Shown: positions 33,936-45,298 of the stretch, piece after piece | Layout of the letters: every line of letters begins with the position of its first letter | How positions within the stretch are numbered: position 1 is the first letter of the stretch | From: Pseudomonas mangrovi | GTDB lineage: Bacteria; Pseudomonadota; Gammaproteobacteria; Pseudomonadales; Pseudomonadaceae | Assembly (NCBI RefSeq): GCF_003052585.1 | Contig: NZ_QASN01000002.1 | Span: 186,001 to 250,000, forward strand | Reading direction: 5' to 3' | Length of the DNA stretch: 64,000 bases | Notes under the pieces: model-generated | The model's input: the letters and a program-made list of their open reading frames with translations, nothing else | Database searches by the model: none | Told to the model about the DNA's origin: nothing | Translations under genes and position numbers: made by a program

Positions 33936-34853
33936 TTAGAAGTAGCCCTGACGTTTCTTTTCTTCCATCGAACCGGCCTGATCGTGGTCGATCACCCGGC
34001 CCTGGCGCTCGGAAGTACGGGTCAGGAGCATTTCCTGGATGATTTCCGGCAAGGTGGTGGCGGTGGATTCCACCGCACCGGTCAGCGGGTAGCAGCCGAG
34101 GGTACGGAAACGCACCATCTTCTTGGTAATGCGGGCTTTTTCTTCGTCGGACAGGTGCTCGAGGATGCGCTCGTCGTCGATCATGATCAGCGTGCCGTTC
34201 TTCTCGATGACCTCACGCTCGGCGGCGAAGTACAGCGGCACGATCGGGATCTGTTCCAGGTAGATGTACTGCCAGATGTCCAGCTCGGTCCAGTTGGACA
34301 ACGGGAACACGCGGATCGACTCGCCCTTCTTGACCTTGCCGTTGTAGACGTTCCACAGCTCGGGACGCTGGTTCTTCGGGTCCCAGCGGTGCTTGCTGTC
34401 GCGGAAGGAGTACACACGCTCCTTGGCGCGGGATTTCTCTTCATCGCGGCGCGCGCCGCCAAAGGCGGCGTCGAAGCCGTACTTGTCCAGCGCCTGCTTG
34501 AGGCCTTCGGTCTTCATCACGTCGGTGTGCTTGGCACTGCCGTAGGTGAAAGGGTTCATGTCCTGGGCCACGCCATCGGGGTTGATGTGCGTGAGCAGGT
34601 CGAGGCCGTACTCGTTGACCATCTTCTCGCGGAAGCTGTACATCTCCTGAAACTTCCAGCGCGTATCGACGTGCAGCACGGGGAAAGGAAGCTTGCCGGG
34701 GAAGAACGCCTTGCGCGCCAGGTGCAGCATCACGGCGGAATCCTTGCCGATGGAATACAGCATCACCGGATTATCGAACTCGGCGGCCACCTCACGGATG
34801 ATGTGGATGCTTTCCGCCTCAAGCTGTTTGAGGTGCGTCAGTTTGTCGAGCAT
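33936..34853 (-). CDS. cysD: Sulfate adenylyltransferase subunit 2
   Basis: 305 residues. ATP sulfurylase catalytic subunit of the PP-loop superfamily: makes APS from ATP and sulfate. Seen: [22 protein letters not shown] with the SGGxDS-like YSIGKDS loop, [24 protein letters not shown], and the C-terminal conserved [21 protein letters not shown]. Twelve bases upstream of cysNC, same operon. Confidence 0.98.
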   Translation of the reverse strand: MLDKLTHLKQLEAESIHIIREVAAEFDNPVMLYSIGKDSAVMLHLARKAFFPGKLPFPVLHVDTRWKFQEMYSFREKMVNEYGLDLLTHINPDGVAQDMNPFTYGSAKHTDVMKTEGLKQALDKYGFDAAFGGARRDEEKSRAKERVYSFRDSKHRWDPKNQRPELWNVYNGKVKKGESIRVFPLSNWTELDIWQYIYLEQIPIVPLYFAAEREVIEKNGTLIMIDDERILEHLSDEEKARITKKMVRFRTLGCYPLTGAVESTATTLPEIIQEMLLTRTSERQGRVIDHDQAGSMEEKKRQGYF

Positions 34854-34943
34854 GGCTTCTCACGAAATGCAGGAAACGGCCGGCGGGCCGTGAACGAGGT
34901 GCGCACTCTAGCACAGCACTCGCTTCTAATCAGGGCGCTACTT

Positions 34944-34958
34944 AGATCAAAAAGATCT
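34944..34958 (-). other. AGATC-AAAAA-GATCT hairpin between nif3 and cysD
   Basis: Five-base stem with an AAAAA loop at 34944-34958, just after the Nif3-family stop on the minus strand and about 90 bases before cysD. Too weak for a confident terminator; may overlap the cysD promoter region, where I find no clear boxes. Confidence 0.3.
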
Positions 34959-34972
34959 GCCGATATTCCGGA

Positions 34973-35731
34973 TCAAATCGGGTTGGGGCAATCGATGAAC
35001 AGGTGCTCGAGGGCGAAACGTCGGGCCAGATAATCGCCCAGCGCCTGCACACCGTAACGCTCCGTGGCGTGGTGGCCGGCAGCGATGAACGACACGCCGT
35101 TTTCCCGCGCGCTGTGAAAGGTCTGCTCGGACGCCTCGCCCGTGAGATAGAGGTCGACACCCGCCTCAACCGCCTGGTCGATATAGCCCTGACCGCCGCC
35201 CGTGCACCAGCCGATACGCCGGATCAGCGCATCCGAATCCACCAGCAATGGCTCGCGACCCAGCACCTCGTGCACTCTGCGGGCGAAATCGCCAGCCTTC
35301 ATGGGTTCGCTCAGGCTACCGAGCAGCCCCACAACCTTGGGATCGCCGGGAACCAGCGGACCTTCCACCTGAATATCCAGCTGGCGGGCAAGCTGCACGT
35401 TGTTGCCCACCTCCGGATGCAGATCCAGCGGCAGATGGTAGGCGAGCAGGCTGATGTCGTTGGCCAGCAGTGTCTTCAGGCGCCGCTGCTTCATGCCGAC
35501 CACGCACGCATCCTCGCCCTTCCAGAAGTAGCCATGGTGGACGAGCACCACATCCGCCTCGGCCTCCACTGCCGCGTCCAGCAGCGCCTGGCTGGCGGTA
35601 ACCCCGGATACGATTCGTCGCACCTGCGGCCGCCCCTCCACCTGCAGGCCATTGGGACAGTAATCGGCGATCCGTGCAGCATCGAGAAAGCGATCTGCCT
35701 CGGCGACCAGCGTGGACAATGCAACAGCCAT
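34973..35731 (-). CDS. Nif3/YbgI family protein (GTP cyclohydrolase I type 2-like)
   Basis: 252 residues. Dinuclear-metal fold: DYCPNGLQVEG near residue 24, VLVHHGYFWKG (His-His), AYHLPLDLHPEVGNN, and C-terminal GHHATERYGV with metal ligands. Function unproven; some relatives are thought to act on nucleotide or cofactor derivatives, and YbgI-type proteins have been linked to lesion repair or iron metabolism. ATG at 35729-35731 has GAGGAG six bases upstream; the longer frame toward algW lacks support. Divergent from algW. Confidence 0.92.
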   Translation of the reverse strand: MAVALSTLVAEADRFLDAARIADYCPNGLQVEGRPQVRRIVSGVTASQALLDAAVEAEADVVLVHHGYFWKGEDACVVGMKQRRLKTLLANDISLLAYHLPLDLHPEVGNNVQLARQLDIQVEGPLVPGDPKVVGLLGSLSEPMKAGDFARRVHEVLGREPLLVDSDALIRRIGWCTGGGQGYIDQAVEAGVDLYLTGEASEQTFHSARENGVSFIAAGHHATERYGVQALGDYLARRFALEHLFIDCPNPI

Positions 35732-35785
35732 GTGACGCTCCTCGGAAACCCGTGACGGGCGACTCGTTTCTGACGAGCGCCTCCG

Positions 35786-35791
35786 TATAAT
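35786..35791 (+). promoter_or_regulatory. -10 box upstream of algW
   Basis: Perfect TATAAT at 35786-35791, 51 bases before the algW ATG, without a recognisable -35 at 16-18 bases. Position fits a housekeeping or ECF-independent promoter. Confidence 0.45.
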
Positions 35792-35842
35792 GGCGCACCT
35801 TAAGTTGCACCTCTTCGTCCTAGCAACCCCAAGGAAACTCGG

Positions 35843-36979
35843 ATGCACCCTGCCCTCCGCTACCTGGGCTGGCCTCTGCTGGCCGGCGTACTATTGGCCT
35901 TGCTGGTGATCCAGTCATTTCCGCAGTGGGTCGGGCTACCCGCCAATGACATCCAGGTACGCCACTCGCCACGCAACGCTCAGGCCCAGCGCGGCCCGGT
36001 CTCCTACGCCGATGCGGTCAATCGTGCGGCGCCTGCGGTCGCCAACCTCTATTCCACCCGACTGGTCAGCAAACCGGGCAACCCACTGGTCAAGGACCCC
36101 GTCTTCCGTCGCTATTTCGGCAGCGATCTACCCCAGCAGAAGCGCATGGAGTCGAGCCTCGGCTCGGCCGTGATCATCACCTCGGACGGCTACCTGCTGA
36201 CCAACAACCACGTCATCGCCGGCGCCGAGCAGATCACCGTCGCCCTCAAGGACGGCCGCGAGACCCGCGCCAGCGTAGTCGGCAGCGATCCGGAAACGGA
36301 TCTTGCGGTGCTCAAGGTCGACCTCACCGACCTGCCCTTCATCACCCTCGGCGACTCCGATGCCATGCGTATCGGCGACGTGACCCTGGCAATCGGCAAT
36401 CCGCTTGGCGTCGGCCAGACGGTGACCATGGGCATCGTCAGTGCCACCGGGCGCAACCAGCTCGGACTCAACACCTACGAAGACTTCATCCAGACCGACG
36501 CGGCGATCAACATGGGCAACTCCGGCGGCGCGCTGGTCGACGCCCATGGCAACCTGATCGGCATCAATACCGCGATTCTTTCCGGTGGCAGCCAGGGCAT
36601 CGGCTTCTCCATACCCTCGAAGCTGGCGATGGAGGTCATGCAGGCGATCATCGAGCATGGCCGGGTAATCCGCGGCTGGCTGGGCATCGAGGTCCAGGCG
36701 CTGACGCCGGAGTTGGCCGAATCCTTCGGCCTGGAAGGACGCCCCGGCATCGTCGTCGCGGCGGTCTACCGCGACGGCCCGGCCCACCGAGCAGGCCTGC
36801 AGCCGGGCGACCTGATCCTCAGCATCGATGAGCAGCCGGCCAACAACGGTCGCCTGTCGATGCATCAGGTGGCGCGCAGCAGACCCGGTGACAAGATCAG
36901 CATCGAAGTGCTGCGCAACGGCGAAATGCGCAGCCTGACCGCAGAAGTCGGCATGCGGCCGAGTAGCCCCGCCCCCTGA
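35843..36979 (+). CDS. algW: AlgW (DegS-type) periplasmic serine protease
   Basis: 378 residues. One N-terminal membrane anchor (about 10-28), a trypsin-like protease domain with catalytic triad His123 (TNNHVIAG), Asp153 (SDPETDLAV) and Ser227 (GNSGGA), and one PDZ domain (about 280-375, with RGWLGIEVQ and GLQPGDLIL). In P. aeruginosa AlgW cuts the anti-sigma factor MucA when its PDZ domain binds misfolded outer-membrane protein tails, releasing AlgU and turning on alginate and envelope-stress genes. Single PDZ and membrane anchor distinguish it from MucD/DegP. Confidence 0.96.
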   Translation: MHPALRYLGWPLLAGVLLALLVIQSFPQWVGLPANDIQVRHSPRNAQAQRGPVSYADAVNRAAPAVANLYSTRLVSKPGNPLVKDPVFRRYFGSDLPQQKRMESSLGSAVIITSDGYLLTNNHVIAGAEQITVALKDGRETRASVVGSDPETDLAVLKVDLTDLPFITLGDSDAMRIGDVTLAIGNPLGVGQTVTMGIVSATGRNQLGLNTYEDFIQTDAAINMGNSGGALVDAHGNLIGINTAILSGGSQGIGFSIPSKLAMEVMQAIIEHGRVIRGWLGIEVQALTPELAESFGLEGRPGIVVAAVYRDGPAHRAGLQPGDLILSIDEQPANNGRLSMHQVARSRPGDKISIEVLRNGEMRSLTAEVGMRPSSPAP

Positions 36980-37107
36980 CACGCAGATAACTGCAGCTTG
37001 CGCGCGACCTCACCAGAATGTGTGCAGCCGTCCAGGAACGTCAGCGGCGAACCCGGTATTTCATGTACACATGCATGCACGGCGAACACAGCATCCGCCC
37101 CGCGCCA

Positions 37108-38160
37108 TCAAAGCCCGTGCAATGCCTCCAGCAGCGCCTGGTTCTGCTCTGGCGCACCGATGGTGATGCGCAGGAACTGGCTGATCCGCGCCTGCTTGAA
37201 GTGGCGCACGATCACCCCCTGCTCACGCAGACCGGCCGCCAGCTCGGCTGCATCGCGCTGCGGATGGCGGGCGAAGACAAAATTCGCCGCCGAAGGCAGG
37301 ACCTCGAAGCCCAGCGCCTGCAGACCGCTGACCACTTCCTCGCGACTGGCGATCACTGCCTGACGGGTCTGCTCGAACCACGCGCGATCCTCGAAGGCCG
37401 CCGCAGCACCGACAATCGCCAGGCGATCCAGCGGGTAGGAGTTGAAGCTGTTCTTGATCCGCTCCAGCGCCTCGATCAGGTCCGGGTGACCCACTGCCAG
37501 ACCCACCCGCAATCCGGCCAGCGAGCGCGATTTCGACAGCGTCTGGCTGACCAGCAGATTCGGATAGCGATCAACCAGGGCAATGGCACTTTCGCCGCCG
37601 AAGTCGATATACGCCTCATCCACCAGCACCACGCTGTCGGGATTGGCCTGCAGCAGCTGCTCGATCGCCGCCAGCCCCAACAGACAGCCGGTGGGCGCGT
37701 TCGGATTCGGGAAAATGATGCCGCCATTGGGCCGCGCGTAGTCCTGCACGCGAATCTGGAACCGCTCATCCAGCGGAAGCGCCTCGAACTCGATACCGTA
37801 CAGCCCGCAATAGACCGGGTAGAAACTGTAGGTCACGTCCGGAAACAGCAGCGGCTTGCCGTGCTGGAACAGGCCGTGGAACGCGTGCGCCAGCACCTCA
37901 TCGGAGCCGTTACCGACGAACACCTGGGCGGTGCTCACCCCGTAGTAGTCGGCCACCGCCTGCTTGAGGCGCTCGCCGTTCGGATCAGGGTACAGACGCA
38001 GGCTGTCGTTCAGCTCTGCCTGCATCGCCGCAATGGCTTTCGGCGAAGGACCGTAGGGGTTCTCATTGGTATTGAGCTTCACCAGCTTGCTGAGCTTGGG
38101 CTGCTCGCCCGGCACATAGGGCACCAGGTCTTTGACGAAGGGGCTCCAGAATTTGCTCAT
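37108..38160 (-). CDS. hisC: Histidinol-phosphate aminotransferase
   Basis: 350 residues, PLP enzyme of fold type I. Converts imidazole acetol phosphate to histidinol phosphate. Seen: [13 protein letters not shown] near 30-42, DEAYIDFGG (181-189) and the PLP-binding lysine in [12 protein letters not shown] (Lys210). The ATG at 38158-38160 ([15 protein letters not shown]) is the conserved start, with GAGAGAAGGGCAG upstream. Follows hisD after 113 bases that contain a pair of palindromes. Confidence 0.97.
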   Translation of the reverse strand: MSKFWSPFVKDLVPYVPGEQPKLSKLVKLNTNENPYGPSPKAIAAMQAELNDSLRLYPDPNGERLKQAVADYYGVSTAQVFVGNGSDEVLAHAFHGLFQHGKPLLFPDVTYSFYPVYCGLYGIEFEALPLDERFQIRVQDYARPNGGIIFPNPNAPTGCLLGLAAIEQLLQANPDSVVLVDEAYIDFGGESAIALVDRYPNLLVSQTLSKSRSLAGLRVGLAVGHPDLIEALERIKNSFNSYPLDRLAIVGAAAAFEDRAWFEQTRQAVIASREEVVSGLQALGFEVLPSAANFVFARHPQRDAAELAAGLREQGVIVRHFKQARISQFLRITIGAPEQNQALLEALHGL

Positions 38161-38192
38161 CTGCCCTTCTCTCCTCGAATTCTTCAGTTTGC

Positions 38193-38259
38193 GTCGGGTG
38201 AAAACCGCGAAGCGGTTTCCCAGCCGACAAAGCGGTGGACAAGCAAAGCGTTGTCCACC
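38193..38259. repeat. Double-hairpin palindromic element between hisD and hisC
   Basis: First hairpin: AAACCGC, GAA, GCGGTTT (38202-38218), extended by flanking GTCGG (38193-38197) and CCGAC (38224-38228). Second: GGTGGACAA (38234-38242), GCAAAGCG, TTGTCCACC (38251-38259). Two adjacent palindromes in an intergenic space inside an operon are typical of REP/BIME-like elements. No T-run, so unlikely to be a simple terminator. Confidence 0.65.
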
Positions 38260-38273
38260 CTCCAGAACAGCGA

Positions 38274-39584
38274 TCAGAATTTGATGCGGTACTCGGCGCT
38301 GCGCGCATGCGCGGTCAGCGACTCGCCGCGCGCCAGCACCGAAGCGATCTTGCCCAGCTCCGAAGCGCCGGCCGCCGAGCAATGGATGATCGACGAGCGC
38401 TTCTGGAAGTCGTAGACCCCCAGCGGCGATGAGAAACGCGCGGTGCCCGAGGTCGGCAACACGTGGTTGGGACCGGCGCAGTAGTCGCCCAGCGCTTCGG
38501 CTGTGTAACGCCCCATGAAGATCGCACCGGCATGGCGGATCTGCTCCAGGTACTGCTCAGGCTCGGCCACCGACAGTTCCAGGTGCTCCGGCGCGATACG
38601 GTTGGCGACCTCGATGGCCTGAGCCATGTCGGCGACCTGGATCAGTGCTCCGCGACCTTCCAGCGACGTGCGAGCGATGGCCTCGCGCTCCAGGGTCGGC
38701 AGCAGGCGGTCGATGCTTTCCTGCACCCGGTCGAGGAAGGCGGCGTCGGGGCTGACCAGGATCGACTGGGCATCCTCGTCGTGCTCGGCCTGGGAGAACA
38801 GGTCCATGGCGATCCAGTCCGGGTCGGTCTGGCCATCGCAGACCACCAGGATCTCCGAGGGGCCCGCGATCATGTCGATGCCGACCTTGCCGAACACGTG
38901 GCGCTTGGCGGTCGCGACGTAGATGTTGCCCGGCCCGACGATCTTGTCCACCGGTGGCACACTCTCGGTGCCGTAGGCCAGCGCGGCCACGGCCTGGGCT
39001 CCGCCGATGGTGAAGACGTGGTCGACCCCGGCGATGCAGGCGGCCGCCAGCACCAGCTCGTTGATCTCGCCGCGCGGGGTCGGCACCACCATCACCACTT
39101 CGCGGACTCCGGCGACCTTGGCCGGGATCGCGTTCATCAGCACCGACGAGGGATAGGAAGCCTTGCCGCCCGGCACGTAGAGGCCGGCGCGGTCCAGCGG
39201 GGTCACTTTCTGACCCAGCACGCTGCCGTCGGCCTCGGTGTACTGCCAGGAGTCCTGCTTCTGCTTCTCGTGGTAGCTGCGCACGCGCTCAGCGGCCTTT
39301 TCCAGCGCCTCACGCTGCTCCGCGCTGATCCGCGTCAGCGCAAGTTCCAGACGTTCACGCGGCAGGATCAGTTCGGCCATGGAGGCGACTGCCAGCCCGT
39401 CGAAGCGCTGGGTCAGCTCGACCAGCGCCGCGTCGCCGCGCTCGCGCACGGCCTGGATGATCTCCAGCACGCGCTGGTTGACCGAATCATCGGACACGCT
39501 TTCCCAGCTCAGCAGATGGTCCAGATGACGGGCAAAGTCCGGATCGGCGGCGTTCAGTCGGCGGATAGCGGTGGTTGCAGTCAT
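38274..39584 (-). CDS. hisD: Histidinol dehydrogenase
   Basis: 436 residues, usual size. Zn-dependent, NAD-linked oxidation of histidinol to histidine in two steps. Seen: [66 protein letters not shown], and C-terminal [19 protein letters not shown], the metal/substrate block. Located 179 bases downstream of hisG in the same direction. Confidence 0.98.
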   Translation of the reverse strand: MTATTAIRRLNAADPDFARHLDHLLSWESVSDDSVNQRVLEIIQAVRERGDAALVELTQRFDGLAVASMAELILPRERLELALTRISAEQREALEKAAERVRSYHEKQKQDSWQYTEADGSVLGQKVTPLDRAGLYVPGGKASYPSSVLMNAIPAKVAGVREVVMVVPTPRGEINELVLAAACIAGVDHVFTIGGAQAVAALAYGTESVPPVDKIVGPGNIYVATAKRHVFGKVGIDMIAGPSEILVVCDGQTDPDWIAMDLFSQAEHDEDAQSILVSPDAAFLDRVQESIDRLLPTLEREAIARTSLEGRGALIQVADMAQAIEVANRIAPEHLELSVAEPEQYLEQIRHAGAIFMGRYTAEALGDYCAGPNHVLPTSGTARFSSPLGVYDFQKRSSIIHCSAAGASELGKIASVLARGESLTAHARSAEYRIKF

Positions 39585-39763
39585 GGCTGGTTCTCATGCG
39601 ATGGGGTGGGTCAGGAGCCCTGGGCAGTTTCTGCAGCGGCCGGGCTCAGCCGTTGCGAAGAGTGCCAAGATTAACAGCCGACCCGCGCGGGCACCCAACG
39701 AAACTGGCTATGACGCGGATAGGCAAGGCTCACCATGGGCTGGCCAGCCGAATGACGTGCGCG

Positions 39764-40396
39764 TCAGTGCTGGCGCGACTCGACGGCCTGGCGCAGCGAT
39801 TCGATCAGCGCCTGGATCGGCGCGTGCTTCATCTTCATCGACGCCTTGTTGACGATCAGACGTGAGCTGATGGTGGCGATCAGATCCTGAGCTTCCAGGC
39901 CGTTTGCCTTGAGCGTATTGCCGGTATCAACCACGTCGATGATCTTGTCGGCCAGGCCGACCAGTGGCGCCAGCTCCATGGAGCCGTACAGCTTGATCAC
40001 TTCGACCTGACGGCCCTGCTCGGCATAGTAGGCCTTGGCCACGTTGACGAACTTGGTCGCCACCCGCAGGCGCCCCTTCGGTTCCGCAGCGCCAACAGCG
40101 CCGGCGGTCATCAGCTTGCAGCGGGCGATTTTCAGATCCAGCGGTTCGTACAGGCCGTCGCTACCGTACTCCATGAGCACGTCCTTGCCGGCCACGCCCA
40201 GATCCGCCGCGCCCTGTTCGACATAGGTCGGCACATCGGTGGCGCGCACGATCAACAGCCGCACATCGTCGCGGGTGGTCGGAATGATCAGCTTGCGGCT
40301 CTTCTCCGGATTCTCGGTCGGCACTATGCCCGCCTCCGCCAGCAACGGCAGGGTGTCATCGAGAATGCGGCCCTTGGACAAGGCGATGGTCAGCAT
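39764..40396 (-). CDS. hisG: ATP phosphoribosyltransferase, short form
   Basis: 210 residues, i.e. the short HisG class lacking the C-terminal regulatory domain. First step of histidine synthesis (ATP + PRPP). Seen: [39 protein letters not shown], and the PRPP loop [14 protein letters not shown]. Short forms work with HisZ, a HisRS-like regulatory subunit, which is not in this window. Confidence 0.97.
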   Translation of the reverse strand: MLTIALSKGRILDDTLPLLAEAGIVPTENPEKSRKLIIPTTRDDVRLLIVRATDVPTYVEQGAADLGVAGKDVLMEYGSDGLYEPLDLKIARCKLMTAGAVGAAEPKGRLRVATKFVNVAKAYYAEQGRQVEVIKLYGSMELAPLVGLADKIIDVVDTGNTLKANGLEAQDLIATISSRLIVNKASMKMKHAPIQALIESLRQAVESRQH

Positions 40397-40419
40397 GGAG
40401 CGGTTTCCTTAAAACAGTG

Positions 40420-40467
40420 GCCAGCCCAATCGGGCTGGCTGTTGGGCTTCGCCAGGCTCAGCCCAAC
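40420..40467. repeat. Paired palindromes between murA and hisG
   Basis: GCCAGCCC (40420-40427) / GGGCTGGC (40432-40439) and then GTTGGGCT (40441-40448) / AGCCCAAC (40460-40467), ending exactly next to the murA stop. Recalls intergenic GGGCTTCG...CAGCCC repeats scattered through some Pseudomonas genomes (from memory). No T-run. Confidence 0.65.
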
Positions 40468-41995
<1,528 letters not shown>

Positions 41996-42042
41996 GCTCA
42001 ACCTCGATCGACGCCATCGCGCAAAAGGTCGCCATCATACAA

Positions 42043-42060
42043 AAAAGCCCGCCAGGCTGC
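42043..42060 (-). terminator. Weak terminator-like element between mlaB and ibaG
   Basis: On the minus strand AGCC, TGGCG, GGCT followed by TTTTTT. The stem is only about four pairs, so efficiency is doubtful, but a T6 run after a GC hairpin is suggestive. Confidence 0.35.
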
Positions 42061-42077
42061 GAACCCTGCGTCCGCTG

Positions 42078-42380
42078 TCAGTCGAGCTCGAGTATCTCGC
42101 TCAGCCCGCTGACACCGGCCAGCTGGCGCAGCTCGTCCGACAGCGCACGCACCCGCAACGACTTGCCGGCAGCCTTGGCGTCACGCAGGAAGCACAGCAG
42201 CAGAGAGAGCCCGACGCTGGTGGAGCGCTGTACCGCGGAGCAGTCGACCAGCAGCGTCGACGCCTGGCTGCCAGCGATCAGCTCGTGCCCTCGAGCCCGC
42301 AAAGCGGAGCCGCAGGCATGATCAAGCACGCCCTCGAGCAGCAGCTCACCGGGTCGACCTTCGCGTATGGATGCGGCCAT
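42078..42380 (-). CDS. mlaB: MlaB, STAS-domain subunit of the Mla transporter
   Basis: 100 residues, a single STAS domain: GELLLEGVLDHACGSAL, VDCSAVQRSTSVGLSLLLCFL and LRVRALSDELRQLAGVSGL. In E. coli MlaB binds the ATPase MlaF and is needed for its stability and activity. The phosphorylatable-type serine position lies in RSTSVG. Overlaps the mlaC stop by one base; last gene of mlaFEDCB. Confidence 0.92.
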   Translation of the reverse strand: MAASIREGRPGELLLEGVLDHACGSALRARGHELIAGSQASTLLVDCSAVQRSTSVGLSLLLCFLRDAKAAGKSLRVRALSDELRQLAGVSGLSEILELD

Positions 42381-43024
42381 CAGCTCTTTCCGGTCTCGCT
42401 CTTGGTCCGGGCGATGACGTCCACCCAGGTATCGATGACCTTGTCGAGATCGTTGCGGTTGTCACGCATCGACTGGGCGAACTGATCACGGAAAAGCTTG
42501 CCGACATTGATGCCGTTGATCACCACGTTACGCATCATCCAGCGGCCATCCTGACTGACCATGGTGTAGGAAACCGGATAGACGGTGCCTTTTTCGTCAC
42601 GCACTTCCATGTTGATGCTGGCGCGCTCCGGATCCTGAGCGCCACTTGCCGGCAGTACACGAATTTCCTGGTTGTTGTACTCGAGCAGAGCGTTGCCATA
42701 GAACTGCATCAGGCTGCGTTTGAAATTTTCCTCGAAGCGCTGCATCTGCGCCGGCGTAGCACGGCCGGAATAGCGCACCGTCATGATGCTGCGGGAAATG
42801 CCTTCGGAATCGACCACCGGCCCGAGTATCTCGTTGAGCGCGTCATAGAAGGCCGCCGGATTCTCCCGATAGACCTCCTTGTTGTCCTTGAGGTCGGCCA
42901 ACAGACGATCGGTCGTCTGCTGCACGACCTCCTGCGCCGAGGGCGCGGCCGTAGCCAGCAGCGGAACCGCCAACAGCAGCACCAGCGCGCCGCGAACCAG
43001 CTTCTTGATCATCGAATCTCTCAT
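42380..43024 (-). CDS. mlaC: MlaC, periplasmic phospholipid shuttle
   Basis: 214 residues: signal peptide (MIKKLVRGALVLLLAVPLLA then TAAPSA) and the MlaC/Ttg2D fold with LYNEILGPVVD-like ALNEILGPVVD, RVLPASGAQDPERASI and VINGINVGKLFRDQFAQSM. Carries phospholipids between MlaA in the outer membrane and MlaFEDB. Start at 43022-43024 overlaps mlaD (TGATG); a second ATG at 43012 (MIKKLVRG) is possible. Confidence 0.95.
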   Translation of the reverse strand: MRDSMIKKLVRGALVLLLAVPLLATAAPSAQEVVQQTTDRLLADLKDNKEVYRENPAAFYDALNEILGPVVDSEGISRSIMTVRYSGRATPAQMQRFEENFKRSLMQFYGNALLEYNNQEIRVLPASGAQDPERASINMEVRDEKGTVYPVSYTMVSQDGRWMMRNVVINGINVGKLFRDQFAQSMRDNRNDLDKVIDTWVDVIARTKSETGKS

Positions 43025-43497
43025 CAGTCACTCTCGCCCTTGTTAACCGAGTTCAGCAGAAACTTGCCGATCAGATCTTCCAGCACCAGTGAGGACTGGG
43101 TGTCGTGGATCACCGACTCGTTCTCCAGCACCTCTGCCTCGCCGCCTACGCTCAGGCCGATGTACTTCTCGCCGAGCAGTCCCGCAGTGAGGATGGAGGC
43201 AGTCGAGTCGACCGGGAGGTTGTTCACCTCCTCCATCAGCTCCATGGTCACCCGCCCGGCGTAACGATCGCGATCCAGATCGATGGCGGTAACCTTGCCG
43301 ATGGTCACGCCGGCCATGGTGACCTTGGCGCGCACGGTGAGGCCGGCAATATTGTCGAAATAAGCATAAACCTTGTATGTATCCTGGCCGGCACCGACCG
43401 CCAGACCACTGACGCGCAGGGCCAGCAGCAGTAGCGCCAGCACTCCCGCCAGCAGGAACAGGCCGACACCGATTTCCAGGGCGCGGTTGTTTTGCAT
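43024..43497 (-). CDS. mlaD: MlaD, MCE-domain subunit
   Basis: 157 residues from the ATG at 43495-43497 (a TTG one codon upstream is less likely). One membrane helix (about 10-29, VGLFLLAGVLALLLLALRV) and one MCE domain (YKVYAYFDNIAGLTVRAKVTMAGVTIGKV...) that forms a hexameric lipid-binding ring in the periplasm, with a C-terminal helix lining the pore. Overlaps mlaE by one base. Confidence 0.96.
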   Translation of the reverse strand: MQNNRALEIGVGLFLLAGVLALLLLALRVSGLAVGAGQDTYKVYAYFDNIAGLTVRAKVTMAGVTIGKVTAIDLDRDRYAGRVTMELMEEVNNLPVDSTASILTAGLLGEKYIGLSVGGEAEVLENESVIHDTQSSLVLEDLIGKFLLNSVNKGESD

Positions 43498-44297
43498 CAA
43501 AAATCTCCAAACATCAGGGCAGTCAGTATGAAGTCCAGTCCCAGCACGGCCAGCGATGCGTAGACCACGGTACGGGTCGTCGCACGACTGATGCCTTCGG
43601 AGGTCGGCTCGCAGTCGTAGCCCTGGAACACCGCGATCCAGGTCACGACGAAAGCGAAGACGACGCTCTTGATCAAGCCATTGAGCACATCTTCGCTGAA
43701 AGAAACGCTGTTCTGCATGTTGGCCCAGAACGACCCGTCATACACACCGAGCCAGTCAACGGCGACCATCGCACCGCCCCATATCCCGACCACGCTGAAG
43801 ATCATCGCCAGCAGCGGCATGGAAATGAACCCGGCCCAGAGCCTGGGCGCGATGATGTACTTGAGTGGATCGACGCCAATCATCTCCAGGCTGGAAAGCT
43901 GCTCGGTAGACTTCATGTTGCCGATCTCGGCCGCCAGCGCAGAACCGGCGCGACCGGCGAACAGCAATGCGGTAACCACCGGGCCCAGTTCACGCAGCAG
44001 GGTCAGGGCGACCATCTGCCCGACCGCCTGCTCGGAACCATAGCTGGAAAGGATGTTGTAGCCCTGCAGCGACAACACCATGCCAATGAACACACCGGAA
44101 ACCACGATGATCGGCAGCGACAGCACGCCGACCGAGTAAAGCTGACGTACCAGCAACTGGAAGCCGCTGCCGAACTGGCCACGACCAAGCAGCACGCGCA
44201 GCAGAAACAGCGTCGAACGCCCCAACGCCTCCAGCACATCCAGGCCCGAACGACCGAGTAGGCGAATACGCTCCAGCAATGGCAGGACCTTGCGCAT
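43497..44297 (-). CDS. mlaE: MlaE, ABC permease subunit
   Basis: 266 residues with five to six membrane segments. Seen: [58 protein letters not shown] (split across the coupling helix) and [23 protein letters not shown]. Permease of the phospholipid transporter that maintains outer-membrane asymmetry. Start overlaps the mlaF stop. Confidence 0.97.
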   Translation of the reverse strand: MRKVLPLLERIRLLGRSGLDVLEALGRSTLFLLRVLLGRGQFGSGFQLLVRQLYSVGVLSLPIIVVSGVFIGMVLSLQGYNILSSYGSEQAVGQMVALTLLRELGPVVTALLFAGRAGSALAAEIGNMKSTEQLSSLEMIGVDPLKYIIAPRLWAGFISMPLLAMIFSVVGIWGGAMVAVDWLGVYDGSFWANMQNSVSFSEDVLNGLIKSVVFAFVVTWIAVFQGYDCEPTSEGISRATTRTVVYASLAVLGLDFILTALMFGDF

Positions 44298-45106
44298 CAG
44301 TCGCCCCCAAGCAGGTCGGTGCGGTAATCAGGCGCCGGGTAGTGGAACGGCACCGGACCATCGGGAATACCCTGCATGAACTGACGGATCCGCGGATTCT
44401 CCGAATTCATCAATTCCGCCGGCGTGCCCTGGCCGAGCACCTGAGAATCCCCCACCACGTACAGGTAGTCGGCGATGCTGGCGGTTTCCGCCAGGTCGTG
44501 CGAGACCAGGATACTGGTAATCCCCAGGGTGTCGCTGAGCAGACGAATCAAACGCACCAGCACGCCCATGGCGATCGGGTCCTGGCCAACGAAGGGCTCG
44601 TCATAGAGAAGAATCTGCGGATCCAGCGCGATCGCTCGTGCCAGCGCAACGCGGCGCTTCATGCCACCGGAAAGCTCGTCGGGCGCGAGCTCGAGCGCAC
44701 CACGCAGACCAACCGCCTCGAGCTTCATCAGCACGATGTCGCGGATCATCTCGTCGGGCAGCTTGGTATGAACACGCAGCGGGAAGGCTACGTTCTCGAA
44801 CACATCCAGGTCGGTGAAGAGCGCACCGCTTTGGAACAGCACGCCGAACTGCTTGCGCATGTCGAACAGATCGGCACGGGAAAGCTCGGGAAGATTGCGC
44901 CCATTGACCCACACCTGACCACTGTCAGGTTTGAGCTGCGCGGCTATCAGGCGCAGCAGAGTGGTCTTGCCGCAGCCGGATGGGCCCATGACCCCGGTGA
45001 CCTTGCCACGCGGGATGCGAATATCGACCGAATCGAAGATGGTTCGACTGCCGCGCGTGAAGGTCACCTCCTTCAGCTCGACAGCGTAGGTATCGTCCGC
45101 GCTCAT
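44297..45106 (-). CDS. mlaF: MlaF, ABC ATPase subunit
   Basis: 269 residues. Walker [10 protein letters not shown], signature [14 protein letters not shown], Walker [14 protein letters not shown]. Powers phospholipid movement by MlaE/MlaD. The ATG at 45104-45106 ([14 protein letters not shown]) has GGAG five bases upstream; a longer frame into the intergenic region lacks support. First gene of the operon, divergent from kdsD. Confidence 0.97.
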   Translation of the reverse strand: MSADDTYAVELKEVTFTRGSRTIFDSVDIRIPRGKVTGVMGPSGCGKTTLLRLIAAQLKPDSGQVWVNGRNLPELSRADLFDMRKQFGVLFQSGALFTDLDVFENVAFPLRVHTKLPDEMIRDIVLMKLEAVGLRGALELAPDELSGGMKRRVALARAIALDPQILLYDEPFVGQDPIAMGVLVRLIRLLSDTLGITSILVSHDLAETASIADYLYVVGDSQVLGQGTPAELMNSENPRIRQFMQGIPDGPVPFHYPAPDYRTDLLGGD

Positions 45107-45195
45107 CGGAACTCCATATTGCACGATCGCTTCCCTGCCTGGCCGCGCGGCGACCATGTGGACCCAGAAGCACTGAACAGCCCGGGAGGCCGCGA

Positions 45196-45224
45196 ACTAT
45201 AGCACCGAGCCCCAGGCGGCCCAA
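45196..45224 (-). promoter_or_regulatory. Candidate promoter of the mla operon
   Basis: Minus strand TTGGGC (45219-45224), 17 bases, TATAGT (45196-45201) preceded by TGC, i.e. an extended -10. Predicted start near 45189, about 83 bases before the mlaF ATG. Confidence 0.6.
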
Positions 45225-45292
45225 GACAGAAAGGTTACCGAGAGCGACAGCAAAGCGGCGATCTATGGGTGAGCCCGAGGGCGATTTACCGC

Positions 45293-45298
45293 TATAAT
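45293..45298 (+). promoter_or_regulatory. -10 box of the kdsD-lpt operon
   Basis: TATAAT at 45293-45298, 34 bases before the kdsD ATG; the -35 (TGAGCC at 45270-45275) is poor. Together with the mla promoter it makes a compact divergent promoter region. Confidence 0.5.
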
